Under the pieces are notes generated by a model. The model worked only from the letters and a program-made list of their open reading frames with translations. It was not told the origin of the DNA and did not search any database. The position numbers were made by a program, and so were the translations under genes. A stretch of DNA of 64,000 bases from Prunella strophiata. Lineage: Eukaryota > Chordata > Aves > Passeriformes > Prunellidae. Location of the stretch: NCBI GenBank assembly GCA_036583965.1, contig JAZBQD010000027.1, forward strand, positions 26,047,001-26,111,000. Direction: 5' to 3'. This document shows, one piece after another, positions 1-11,257 of this stretch; the stretch's first letter is position 1, and every line of letters begins with the position of its first letter.

Positions 1-99
1 CAGGTCTGCCTTAGACTTGCAGAACTAAGACAAGGCTGGCCAAGCCTGCTTCTGTCCTGGGACTGCAATCAGCACCATGCAGCACCAAACAGGAGACAA

Positions 100-1989
100 C
101 ACCAGCATCCATTTATTCTGTCTTTATTCACTGGGGAGAGGAGGCCAGTATTTTATTTTGTCTTCTGCACGAGCCCTGAGAAGCCTCACCAGTTCTGCAG
201 AGCTTTGGTCCCTCTTACCTACACAGAACCAGCCCTTGGTGGTGGCAAAGCTGACGTGCCTGGAGGAGTGCTGGCACACAGGGAGAGGGATAAAAGGCTG
301 CCTCATCACAGAGCAAGAAGGAATGAGTCTGCCCCAGCAGCAGTCACTGGGGAAAGATGTTTCCTTTCTTCTTCTCTCCAAGACCAAAGCTTGTCTCAGC
401 TCACATCAGGCTGGAGAGCAATGGAGCAGGGTCCAATAAACTTAACCACAGAGCAAAACCAATGCTCTGGAAAGACTAAAAGAACCACCAGGGAGCTAGG
501 CTAAGGGTCTCTGCTCCAAGCTTTGTGGGATGCCTGTGAAATTTTGGGTTTGGTAGGGCAAGTCAGTCTTAGCAGCACTGGCCAAAGGATCTTTGCTGGC
601 TACCATCCCACCAAACCCCCTTCACTGGCTCCCACCAAGCCCCTGCCCCAGCCACACTGCCCCACCTTGCAGGAGCCTCTCCAGGCATCCCTAAATCTGC
701 AGTACAACCCCACCAGGCCCCTCTGGACATGGCTGTTGTAGCACCTCCAGGTTAGGCGAGACTAACTCTCACCCTGGCCAAGGGAGGGCACTGCCTGGGC
801 AGCCCTTGGGACAACAGACTGCAGGGACAGGAATCCTCCCCAGGACAATGAAAGGGACACAGGACAGGCAAGAGCATGCTCTGCAAACAGGCAGCAGAGG
901 ACTGCTGGGCACCCAGATTCACACTACCCAGATGGGACCTGTGGATGTCCCACAGGGGGATGCAAGGCAGCCCAAGGACCACTGCACACTGCTGAGCCCT
1001 TGAGAAAGACAGCCCAGCATCTGCCTTTGATCAGCCATTGCCCCTTTATTTCAGAAGAGGTTGGTTGTCCCTTAACCATACCTCACTAAACCCCAGAATC
1101 CCCTACACAAGAGCAAAACCCATCCAAGTGAGGAATGAGACACATCTCTGACCTGCAAGCTAACCTCCAGGCAGGTCAGCCCAGGGTCAATTAACAGTGC
1201 CACCAGACACAGCCACCAAGCTCCAGAGGGGCTGAAGGGATCCACGTGCTGTCCCCACATGAGCCAGGCACTGAGACTGCTAAAAAGGCTGTGTTTATAT
1301 GGCCACATAGCCAGCTCCACCTCCCAGGTCCTCACTGGAGGGTGTGGCAGCAGCCCCACACCTGTGGTGGGAAGGGGTGTCAGGCACAGAATGGGACGCT
1401 GTTGAAAGGCTGAGACTTGGAGCTGCAGAGAGACTCAGGGGGAGATACTCCCCATCATTCTCCCAGCTGCCAGAAGCACCGTGCAGCACCTGCCAGCCAA
1501 AACCAGGCTGCTTGGACCTGAACACCAATGGCAGGAAGAGACAAACCCAACCCAGGTGCAGCACTCAGGCCACATTCGAGCTGCCCAGGATGGACACCAC
1601 CACAGTTCTTCCTTCCTTACCGAGTCAGAGGTGAAGATCCTGACACCAACACCTCCTAGAACCCCCTTTTTCCCAGCCCCTCCCAGCAACACTGAGCCTG
1701 GCAAATACCTCACGGCAAGTAATTTTCCGTTATTCTGCATTTACGCAAAAATAGAGCAATTCTATATTTATAGAGATTTATAGCCGGTTCCGTGCCGCAG
1801 GAGTTATGGAGCAAGGCCAGGAGCTGAGGGTGCTCCGGGCTCCCGAGCGACCGGCTGCTTCTCGTTGGGCAACTCCAGCATACAAAATTAAAGGCCTTCA
1901 GTCTCCGTCTGGTTTCTTAAATAGATAAGGGGGGAAGGGGTGGACAGTATGTACAGAGGGGCCGCGCTGGCCTCACGCCTCTGCCCGGG
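100..1989 (-). other. UCK2: UCK2 3' untranslated region (extent approximate)
   Basis: This follows the UCK2 stop codon on the minus strand. Minus-strand AATAAA signals are visible at 1045-1050 (UTR about 0.95 kb) and as a pair at 112-117 and 123-128 (UTR about 1.87 kb). Which is used cannot be decided from sequence. No other gene is visible between 1 and 1989; the short ORFs here look random. Confidence 0.55.
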
Positions 1990-4142
1990 TCAGTGGGGCC
2001 GGCTGCTGGACTCTGAGGGCTGCCGCTGGCGCGGGGGAGTGTAGCCATTCAGGTACCCATTGCTCTGGCGTTTGCTGAGTCCTCCGTTAAGAATGTCCTG
2101 GATGTGCTGCACTATCAGGTTGATGGCCACTGCAAGCAAAAGGGGGAGAGACGGCGTTAGGATGGCTGCAAAAACCAAGCAGAGCCAAGGCAGGGCTGTG
2201 CCCCTGCTGTCCCTCCCACTGCTGTCCTCTCCTATCCCCACACGGGACCTGATCCCTCTGCCCCCTCAAGCCAGGTCAGGCTGAATCCAGCCAGGACACC
2301 CAGGCTGAATCCAGCCAGGACGCCCAGGCTGAATCCAGCCAGGTCAGGCTGACCCCAGCCAGGATGGTCAGGCTGACCCCAGCCAGGATGCCCAGGCTGA
2401 ATCCAGCCAGGATGCCCAGGCTGACCCCAGCCAAGATGCCCAGGCTGAATCCAGCAGGCTGTCAGGCTGACTCCAGCCAGGATAGCCAGGCTGACTCCAG
2501 CCAGGATGCCCAGGCTGAACCCAGCCAGGATGCCCAGGCTGAATCCAGCCAGGATAGTCCAGGCTGATCCAGCCAGGATGCCCAGGCTGAATCCAGCCAG
2601 GATAGTCAGGCTGACCCCAGCCAGGATGCCCAGGCTGAATCCAGCCAGGTCAGGCTGACCCCAGCCAGGATGCCCAGGCTGAATCCAACCTGGCTGACCC
2701 AGCTCCACATTGCCTTTTGTGCAGGATGGACCAAGAGCTGGCCTGGAGGTACTACAGGAACACAAACTCCCAGTCAACAATGCTCCAAGCAGGAGCAAAG
2801 GGAACAGGCTCATCTTGGCACACCTGTGGCAGCAGCACTCTCTCAGGGTGGAAAGGCCTGAGTCCCCTCTGGGGCAGGTCCTGCTAGCTCCAACCTAACT
2901 CCACTGCTACAGCAACAGCCCAGAGCTGGCTGCCAGGACAGAGCAGCAGGGTCTGGGTGCTTACCTTCATTATCTGCTCCTCTGGGAATGATCACGTCAG
3001 CGTATTTCTTGGTCTGGGAGGAGAGAGAGCACTTTGTTACAGGGAAAAAGTGGAGAGACAGCAGGCTGGGGCATTGTCCCTGCTCCCTGGGGGCAGCTCC
3101 TTGCCCTCCCCAGACCCACTGGGAGGTATGTCACTGCTGATAATACATTTTGGATGCTCTTATTTGTGTTCTGCTCTGCATCTTAAGGGCCATGCTTTGT
3201 GCCCTGACTCCATTTTCATGAGCTCATACAGAAGCCAGTAAGAGGCACCTTGAACAAAACCTGCAATTAAGAAGCCTCATAATCACAGGACTCCAGCAGC
3301 TGATGCTCTTGGGAACATCATTTCCCCTGAATCCACTCCAAGAGCACGAGCTGGCATGCCTGGGCACAGCCACAAGATCTGCCTGGGAAGGGGGGAGAAT
3401 TCTCTGCCACATCACTTGCAAAGGTGTGATTCAGGACACAGTCCTGACCTAGTTTCCCCTGCAGGTGCCAGTCTCAGTTTCCTCCCTGTTTGTGGCAGTT
3501 TTACAGCTGACAGCCAAGCCCCACCAAGCCAGCTGGGGTGATGGGTGTCACCTGACACCTCCAAGTGCTTCCAGACATATCAAAAACCACCAGGATATGC
3601 TGGACTGGTTCAGTACTGGACCACTTGGCTCAGAGCTGCTTTAGGAGTCAAATAACAGCAACAGTGGGTGCTGAGCCTGCAGTTGCTCTGCAGTTGAGCC
3701 AACACCAGGTTGGAAGTGGGAGCAGACCACTGCAAAGCTGTGGGTAGAAACAAGCCAGTTCTGTGCCCTCCTTGTTTACACTTCATTCTCCTACAGACTC
3801 TTCATCAGAAGAGCCTGATGCAGCATCTGCTGCTCTGAAAAACTGTGAATTTATCTTGCTGGGGACTTGCAAGAAGAGGAGCCTTGCAAGCTGGACCAGC
3901 CTCTCGGGAAAAGCCTTTCTGGGCTTTAGAATTGGTCCCCAGAGCTACAGCTGAGTGAGACTGAAAATAGGGAGCTCTGCAAGAGCCAGGAAAAGATCTT
4001 GTAGCACAGAATCAGCCCCTCTAAGGTAAGGGGCAGAGCTGAGCAGGTAAGACAGGCATAGGGAGGCACAGTTTAATTCCTGCCTGTGGTGCTGACCAGC
4101 AGTTCCCAGGTTTCAGGACTCTGCTAGCTCACTTCCTCCTGA

Positions 4143-4176
<34 letters not shown>

Positions 4177-5379
4177 TCATATAACTACTACATCTGCTTG
4201 AAAAGCCTTGAGAAGCAAGGCACAGGCTGCTCTCCATGAGAGCCAGGAAAGGTGTACAATGGCTGATCCTATTTCCATGCAAGTCTGCAGGACTGCAGTA
4301 AATTCCCCCACACAGTCCCTGTCTGCCAGGGCGCCTTGCCTCTGGTTCCAGCTCCCAAAGGAGCTTCCTTTCTCAGGCAGGCCTTGTCCCCCTGGCCACT
4401 CAGCAGCCAGGAAATGCAACCTGCAAGGCCACATCCCACTGCACAGACAGAAGGAAGAAGCTCCCCTGCTCTCCCAAGCACGAAGCCAGCAGCACTGCAG
4501 GGTGAAAAGGGCAGGCAGGAGAGCCCAAAAGAGGAGGCAGACACAGCAAACACTGCCTGGGGGCAGCGACCTCCCATTCCCCAGCTAAATACAGCCAAGG
4601 ATCTTCCCTGCCAGGCTGAGCTGCCCAGTGGTTTGGCAGCCCTTGCACAGGGAGGGATTCCTCTGGCCATGCTGCCTTCCCAAAGGGAAGGGTGATCTCA
4701 CCAGCAAGGCAGTGGCTGTATAAATAGTGCCCATCACACCCTGCCCTGGCACCCTCTCCTTGGCCAGAGCCTGCAGAGAGGGAGGAGGGCACAGGGGGCT
4801 GCTGTGAGCTCTGGGCACAGAGTGCTGCTGCTGCTGCCACACTCCCAGGGGTGCAGTGCCCTGACTCACCGGCAGGCAGAACTCCTCGAAGGCAGGCTTG
4901 ACAAAGGTGATGTACTGGGACAGGATCTGCTCCAGGTCCCTGCCTCGCTCACTGATGTCTCGCAGCACTGAGGGGAAGGTGTAAGGCACAGTCAGGAGCT
5001 GAGGCACAACTCTCTCCACCCCCTTTCCCTTCAGTAAGTACAGCCTTTGGCCTTTGGATATGTTGCCCTGAGATCTCTGTTCCTGCAAGCTGCTGTCCAT
5101 GTGTCTGAGCACATCCCAGCCCAGCTCCGTGGGTTTAATCTGCTTCCAAGTTTTCCTGGGAGCCAAGGGCTGGCTGACCTGGCCAAGGGCTTTTCTTGGC
5201 CTCCCCTCCATCTCAGCTCTACATGCACATTCCAGCTCTAACCAGTGCCAACCCAGTCCTGAGTGTTCCCAGCCTCAGGCTTTGCCTCCCTCCTGTCACT
5301 CTGTCCTGCCTGACTGGGGGGCATTCTGTGTCCCCCCAGTGCAGAGGTGCCCAAAGGACAGAAAAGCAGTGGGGTTCAG

Positions 5380-5413
<34 letters not shown>

Positions 5414-8400
5414 TAAGGCACAGTTTAGCTCAAATCTGCAGAGGTGAGGAGAATAAAACTCACCAACCTGCACAGCTCTGCCAGGCCCCTTGTGCTGTCC
5501 CCAGCTGAGCAGGAGAACCAGAGGTGAGGGGGTCAGCTCAGGAGGAAGCCCAAAGGCAGCAGAGCAAACTGGCCTCCTGCTTGTTCTGCCACTCAGGCCT
5601 TCCACCCTGCTTGCATGAGCTGTTTGGGCCAGTGCCATCTCCAGTCTGAAGCCACTTCAGCGTGGACAAGTGGCCCAGTTCAGCAGAAATTCAATCCTCA
5701 GGGAAGAGCCAAAGCAGCCCTGTGGCTGAGCAGACTGCTCTTGGCTGTCCCCAGGGGGCTGCTGGCTTTTCCCCAGCATGTGAGTGCCTGGCACTGGCCT
5801 TTGGAATGAGCCTTCCCTCGTGTCCCAGGCAGAGCCAAGGCACAGCACTGCCCTGCCAGCCTGCCTGACCTGCTGGGCAGCCACTGCCTGTGTGCTCTCA
5901 AGGCCAGGACACTGCTGCTCTGGCACTGGCCCCATGGCTCTGTTTGCCCTTGGCCAGCAGCTTCACAGCATGGCCTTTCACAGCCCTGCATGGGGCAAGT
6001 GGTGGGGGAAAGGGCTGGCAGCAGGATGGGTGCCAGCTCCCTGCTGCTCCAGGAGCAGCTTCTTCAGAGAGCAGGAGCTTGAACAACACAGAAAAAGAGG
6101 CAGGGAAAATAGAACACTTTTGTTTCCCAGGTCCCACACCTTATTTGTTGGGCTGCAGGAGGCCTGTAAGCTGGGCAGGGGCTGGTCCTGACAGGGCAAA
6201 GCTCTCCTGCCTCTTCCCAGGGCACACCACAGCAGGACACTGCTCCCACACACAAACACAAATCAAACACTTGCTGTCTTGTACCCCAAAGCAGCAGGTC
6301 CCAACAGCCCAGGTAAAACCACACACCCTGTCCTGAGGGACTGCTGGCAGGGCAGGCAAATATCCCAAGGACAGACTGGCACCCCTCTGAAGCCAGCAGG
6401 TCCAAACTCAAACTGGACCCAAAACATGCATGTGACACTTGACCTGGTTTCTTTTTTAGGGAAACGGGCCAAGGACAGGGCAGTGAGGGAGCTTAGCCAG
6501 AATCAGGATGCCTGAGCCCCATGGATCCCTGTCTGAGGCACCTGGCAGACCTTGTCCCTTGCACTCTGCTAGCAGAACTTCTGGGGACAGTGAGATGGGG
6601 ACAGTTTGAGTTGCACACACTGAACCCCTGCACTTCTGAGTAACTGAGCTGTCAGCTGAACTTCCAGCAACCTCACCTCCTGCTGCTGCCCAGCTGAAAA
6701 CCCAATTGCTGCAACCCTTTAGGGCTTCTGGGACAGAAAGATGACTCAGGGCCACATCACAACACAAGATCCCAACTTTTGCTATGAGCTGCCTCCAGCT
6801 ACGTTCCAGGGACATGATTATACCTTTGGCACCTCTCACACAGGCTCTCCTTTCCCAGAAATGACAGGCAGACATACAGTAAACAGATCTGATGCTGCAG
6901 TGGTCCTACCAACTGCTGATGGCAGGGAAATGGCCAGATTGCTACCAGGAGAACAAAGAGCTGCAGTAACTAGGAGACAGCAGCACCTCCATCAGCAGAG
7001 CTCCCCTTTTGCAAGTGATTGAGGGTGGGTGGGAGAAGTACAAGCCTTACAAGAGCAGTGTGAGCACAGCAGTGACCCCATAACTCCACAGTGCACACCA
7101 CCTTCCCCTGTCCTGAATGACCACTGGGACAGATGGAGCCCAAAGTCAGGGACTAAATTAACTCAGTGGACGCTCAGGAGATCTGTTACAGGGGTGTTCC
7201 ATAAAACAGGAGATTGATATAAGTGTGATATAAAGGTGGGGAATGAGAAGGGAGAGTGTGGGACCTGAGCATGATTTAAGTGGTTTGGAAAAAGGGGTGG
7301 AGAATGTGCTGGTCTTGGTTGGGATAGAGTTAATTTTCTTCACAGTGGCTGGTGCGGGGCTGTGTTTTGGATTTGTGCTGAAAACAGCGTAGATAACACA
7401 GGGATGTTTTTGTTATTGCTGAGCACTGCTTACACAGATCCAAGGCCTTTGCTGCTCCTCACCCCACCCCACCAGTGGGGGAGGGGACACAGCTGGGACA
7501 GCTGACCCTGGCTGACCCAAAGGGTGTCCCACACCATACACATGACGATATAAAGCTGGGGGAAGAAGGAGGAAGGTGAGAGGAGACATTCAAAGTGATG
7601 GCATTTGTCTTCCCACATAACCATCACACACAACGGTGCCCTGCTTTCCTGGGGATGGCTGAACACCTGCCTGCCCACAGGAAGTGGTGACAAATTCCTC
7701 ATTCTGCTTGCCTGGTGGCTTTTGCTTTACTTATTAAACTGTCTTTGTCTCAACCCACAAGTTTTCTCACTCTTACCCTTCTGATTCTCTCCCACCAGGG
7801 GAGGCTGAGCAGGGAGCTGTGTGGGGCTGAGCTGCTGGCTGAGGTCACCGTCACCACGACAGTGTCCTACCCTGTGGCTGGGTGTGGCCCCTGAGCTCCT
7901 GCACAGCATTTTAAGGGATTAGGGCTCACATTTTGGGACCCTGCAGATCTGTGACCTGCTAACACATCTCCCTGCAACTGACTGTGCTGTCACCTCCCTG
8001 GGTGAGTCATGCAAGAACAGTGGGCAGGGTCAAGAGGGATTGGTAAAAAGGAGATGTTAATCAGTGCTGATGACATCCCAGCAGCTGAGGAGGCTCTGCA
8101 TGTGTCCTGACAGCAGGAGGGCAGGCAAGGACCAGCTCACTGCAGAGTGGAAGAGTCCCAAGCACACAACAGTCCCAGGCTGACGCACTGAGACGCGCTC
8201 CCCTCGTCACAGCGTGGAGCTCTGGAAGGGACTGCTCCTCTGAAGTCATCTTCTGCATCCCCTGTGGAGCCTGCCAGAGCCAGGCAGGGGTAGCAATAGT
8301 TCAGACAGAAGTGAATTCTGCCCCAGGAGTCCCCAGATGGATTTTTAGTCACCCAGGAGGTGCTGCATCAGTGACCCCACCCCTCAAGGCTGCTTAGAAA

Positions 8401-11257
8401 CAAAGGACATCTCAAGTCATGCAGGCCCTGCAGCATGGGTGTCCCTCCCCACGGCAGCTGGCAACCCACAGCCAAGCCAGCAGGACACAGGGGTGTCCTG
8501 GAGAGGGACATTCTGGTTTCTAGGGCTCTTTGCCCCCAAATGCCAGGTCCCACAGAGAGGCTCCACACTGGGTTGCACAAATGTACAACCAGACTCCCCA
8601 TCTGCACCTCCGATGGTGGACATCATGGCCCAAATGACATTCTCAGAGCACACCCAGAGCCCAGGTCTTGAGTGGATCCATCAGCCTCTGCCTTCTGAAT
8701 GAACTGTCCAGATGCTCTGCCTTGCCCACTGCACCCTTCCCTGCTGGCATCTGCTGACTGGCAGCAGCTGCTGCTCAGCTGCTGGCACTGGGCTGGTGCC
8801 ACGGGGCCGTGCGAGGACACGGCACACTCAGCAGTCATCAAAGGAGGAATCCCAGCCAAGGCAGCAAAAATCCCACTGGATCCCAAGAGACACAGAGCAA
8901 GCCACAAGCTGCCCTAGTGACACTCTGCACTGCAGCTTCGTGCCAGCTCCAGCTCTGCTCTGGTCACTGTCCCCTGCCTGTGTGCCAGCTGCCAGCTCAG
9001 GGAGGGGGATCTGTGTGCCCGCTCACCTCGGCGGGACAGCCGGGTGTCGGCGTCCGTGTCCACGAAGAGCTTCATGCGGAACAGGTCCCTCACCTCCTGG
9101 CTGTAGAAGGCCAGGATGCCCTCGAAGAGCACCACGTCGGCAGGGTACACCGTCACCGTCTCCTCTTTCCTGGCACGGGGAAGCACAGTCAGACCCTGCT
9201 GGGGGAGGCTGGCAGGCACAAGGAGAGGTGGGGGGGACAGCGGTGCTCCTAAGCACTGCTCCAGCCCTGGGACACCACTGCTGCACCAGGGGGCAGGAGA
9301 GGAGAGGGCAGACCTACCCCACCGCCGTGGAGGCAATCCAAGGCATACGTACGCTTCCTGGAAGGACAAACAGCACAGCAGGAAGCACGCCAGCCCTTCT
9401 CCCCCCAGCTCGGCCAGCTGCTGCTCACAAGGGTTAGGTGCCAAGCCAGAAAGCCCAGGAAAGCCCATGCACAGGAACCTGCAGGGCCAGCTCTGCTTCC
9501 CTGGGGAGCAGGCAGCACCTCCCTGACGGCACAGTGCTGCTGTGGGAAACGCAGCAGAGCCACGCCGTCCATCAGCAACACGGGCATGCAAAAACAAGCT
9601 GAGCACAGGCAAGGGGGGTGTTACAGGAGCAAGAATTGTTGTCCTCCTCCTTGCCTGGCACTGCCAGGGTGTTTCAGGCTGGAGTGCTTGTTAAAGCTGC
9701 AAATACTGAGTTTATGGGAGAGGAGGCGTGGACAGAGAAGGGAGAAGGGAGGTCATAACCCCTGTGGCACTGATGCCTGGATGTTGCTGGATGGCTACAC
9801 AGCTTTCCAGATCCTCAGCCTGTGCCTCTATCTGCCTGGGATGCTCTAACCCGGGGCTGGAGGAGTTAGGATGGAAACTTTGTGCTGGCAGGTTAGGCAC
9901 CCAAGCAGAGGGCAGGAGTTTGGGGAGGGCAGGGCTGCCACAGGACGTTAGCAGAGGCACAGCAAGGCAGGAGCAGCTGTTAGACCTGGAGTGGGAGACA
10001 AAGTCATAGACAGGAATCTGGACCGTCTTCCCTTCTGTGATCTCTTTGAGCGTTTTCACGATCAGCTCGTTGTCAAAGGCATCTGAGGAGAGAGACAATG
10101 TTACCCGAGGCAGCTTTGCAACCTCTCCCACCCACCAGATGCTGAGCTTCACCCAAGCCAGAGCTGTTGGCACCTCGTGCTGGGGACAGACAGACACACA
10201 GACTTGGGAGGAAGCCCTGCACCTCCCCAGGGATGAGGCATGGCCCAACTCTGCCAGAGCCACGGGGCTCTGTACCGGCCTGGGATGTGGCCTGCAGAGA
10301 TCAATACCATCCTTGTACAGCAGTGCTGACAGCCCAGGCACAGGAAGGCATCTCCTCCAGGGCTCCAGCCCTCGGAGAGAGACTGCAGCAGTGTTCCAGC
10401 ACTGAGCTGCCACACAGACAGGGCTCTGTTTGCTCAGAGCTCGCTGCCTCTGGCCATTGTCCTCGTGGGGACGAAGGGACAGCAGCTCTGGAATTTCCCC
10501 ACCCAGCCCGAGATGGTTCAAAGAGCCCCTGTTGTAGCAACAGGGCAGGGCCTCTCTCGGTGGAAGGGTTTGCAGAGCAGCTGCACAGCTGGTTCCCTCC
10601 TTGAAGGAGGGACATGCAGCTGCTGGCTCCAGGGACTCTGCCAGGCCACTTCTCTCTGGGCCTGACTCAGCTGCACCAAAAACCAATCTGTTTCTTTGCA
10701 GCCTGCTCTAGGTGAAGGGTATTGGAACAAGATGACCTTTGAGGTCCCCTCTAAGCCAAACTATTCAATGATTCTACGATTCTGTGAAAACCTTGCTCAA
10801 ATTGGGGGATGTTTTCACAGGAAGAGGAGGGTCTTAAGGAGTTTGAGGGTTTATAACCTGCTCTTTCTCATCCCAAACACTCCATCCCATTTCCTTCCCA
10901 AGACATATGGGGGGGATGACACAGAGGTGGTCCCAGCCACCCTGCTCCACGAGAGCTTAACTAAGCCACCCACTCCTGTCCCACGAGGATTCAGAGCCCC
11001 GGTGTCCATGCAGGCTCTTTGCTGCTGCAGCTGGGGGTGCCACTCCATCCCTGTGCCCACAGCGCATGGCAGAGCCCCACTGCTGTTCTCCACTCACCTG
11101 GGTGGTCAAAATTGAACTGGCCTTTGAGTGCTTTGGATTTCTGCTCCGAGGTGAGGACCCTGTAGAAGCTGTCTTGGCTGACGATCACCACCTGCTTCTG
11201 GCGATAGTCCACCTCGTTCTGGCCCAGCAGCTGGACAATCTTGGAGCACACTGAGGA
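1990..11257 (-). CDS. UCK2: Uridine-cytidine kinase 2, exons 2-7 (exon 1 not found)
   Basis: Pyrimidine salvage kinase that phosphorylates uridine and cytidine to UMP and CMP in the cytosol. Coding exons on the minus strand: 11257-11098, 10082-9986, 9169-9027, 4967-4870, 3013-2965 and 2129-1990 (stop included). All junctions are GT/AG and the frame is continuous. Visible motifs are [17 protein letters not shown] and [12 protein letters not shown] (exon 2), VYDFVSHSR (exon 3), the [19 protein letters not shown] strand and [13 protein letters not shown] (exon 4), [18 protein letters not shown] (exon 5), [14 protein letters not shown] (exon 6), and the tail ending ESSSRPH, which separates UCK2 from UCK1. 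The exons total 687 nt; adding the 99 nt of a typical exon 1 gives exactly 261 aa, the human length. The missing exon carries the start codon and most of the P-loop (GxxxxGK), so this annotation is partial at the 5' end. Exon 2 opens directly with the Ser-Ser-Val-Cys that follows the P-loop lysine. Confidence 0.96.
2270..2700. repeat. Degenerate ~24-bp minisatellite in UCK2 intron 6
   Basis: About 17-18 imperfect tandem copies, each built on CAGGCTGA(A/C)(T/C)CC followed by AGCCAGGATGCC. Some units are shortened to about 18 nt or carry GATAGT or GGTCA variants. The array lies between UCK2 exon 7 (ends 2129) and exon 6 (starts 2965). The open frames across it are a by-product of the unit length. 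Confidence 0.9.
4145..4173. repeat. A(29) homopolymer tract in UCK2 intron 5
   Basis: An uninterrupted run of A preceded by GAAT. It could be the poly(A) end of an old retrocopy, but no recognisable parent sequence precedes it. Confidence 0.9.
5381..5412. repeat. (CA)16 microsatellite in UCK2 intron 4
   Basis: Perfect dinucleotide run of 32 nt, likely polymorphic. Confidence 0.97.
7307..7861 (+). mobile_element. Solo LTR of an avian endogenous retrovirus (ERVL-like) in UCK2 intron 4
   Basis: About 555 bp starting TGCTGGTCTTGG and ending CCACGACA. Inside are a TATA-like TATAAAGCTGGGGG at about 7550 and an ATTAAACTGTCTTTG poly(A)-type signal at about 7733, followed by a U5-like stretch. The layout matches a widespread avian LTR that I recognise from general knowledge. 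No internal retroviral genes flank it, so it is a solo LTR, antisense to UCK2. No clear 5-bp target duplication is visible at the ends I chose, so the boundaries are approximate. Confidence 0.8.
10719..10792 (+). mobile_element. CR1 LINE 3' tail fragment in UCK2 intron 2
   Basis: Short piece with the CR1 3' end pattern: GATGACCTTTGAGGTCCC, then an AACTATTCAATGATTCTACG-like tail. It lies between exon 3 and exon 2 of UCK2. Confidence 0.85.

Noticed and set aside
2232..2813. 193-codon minus-strand ORF rich in Leu-Ala-Gly-Phe-Ser-Leu-Gly
   Set aside because: It is a translation of the intronic minisatellite between UCK2 exons 7 and 6.
8712..9437. 241-codon plus-strand ORF over UCK2 exon 4
   Set aside because: It is the shadow of the conserved minus-strand UCK2 exon and its GC-rich flanks; no recognisable protein family.
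9712..10686. 324-codon minus-strand ORF
   Set aside because: Only the short segment at 9986-10082 (UCK2 exon 3) is conserved; the rest is intron reading through both splice sites.
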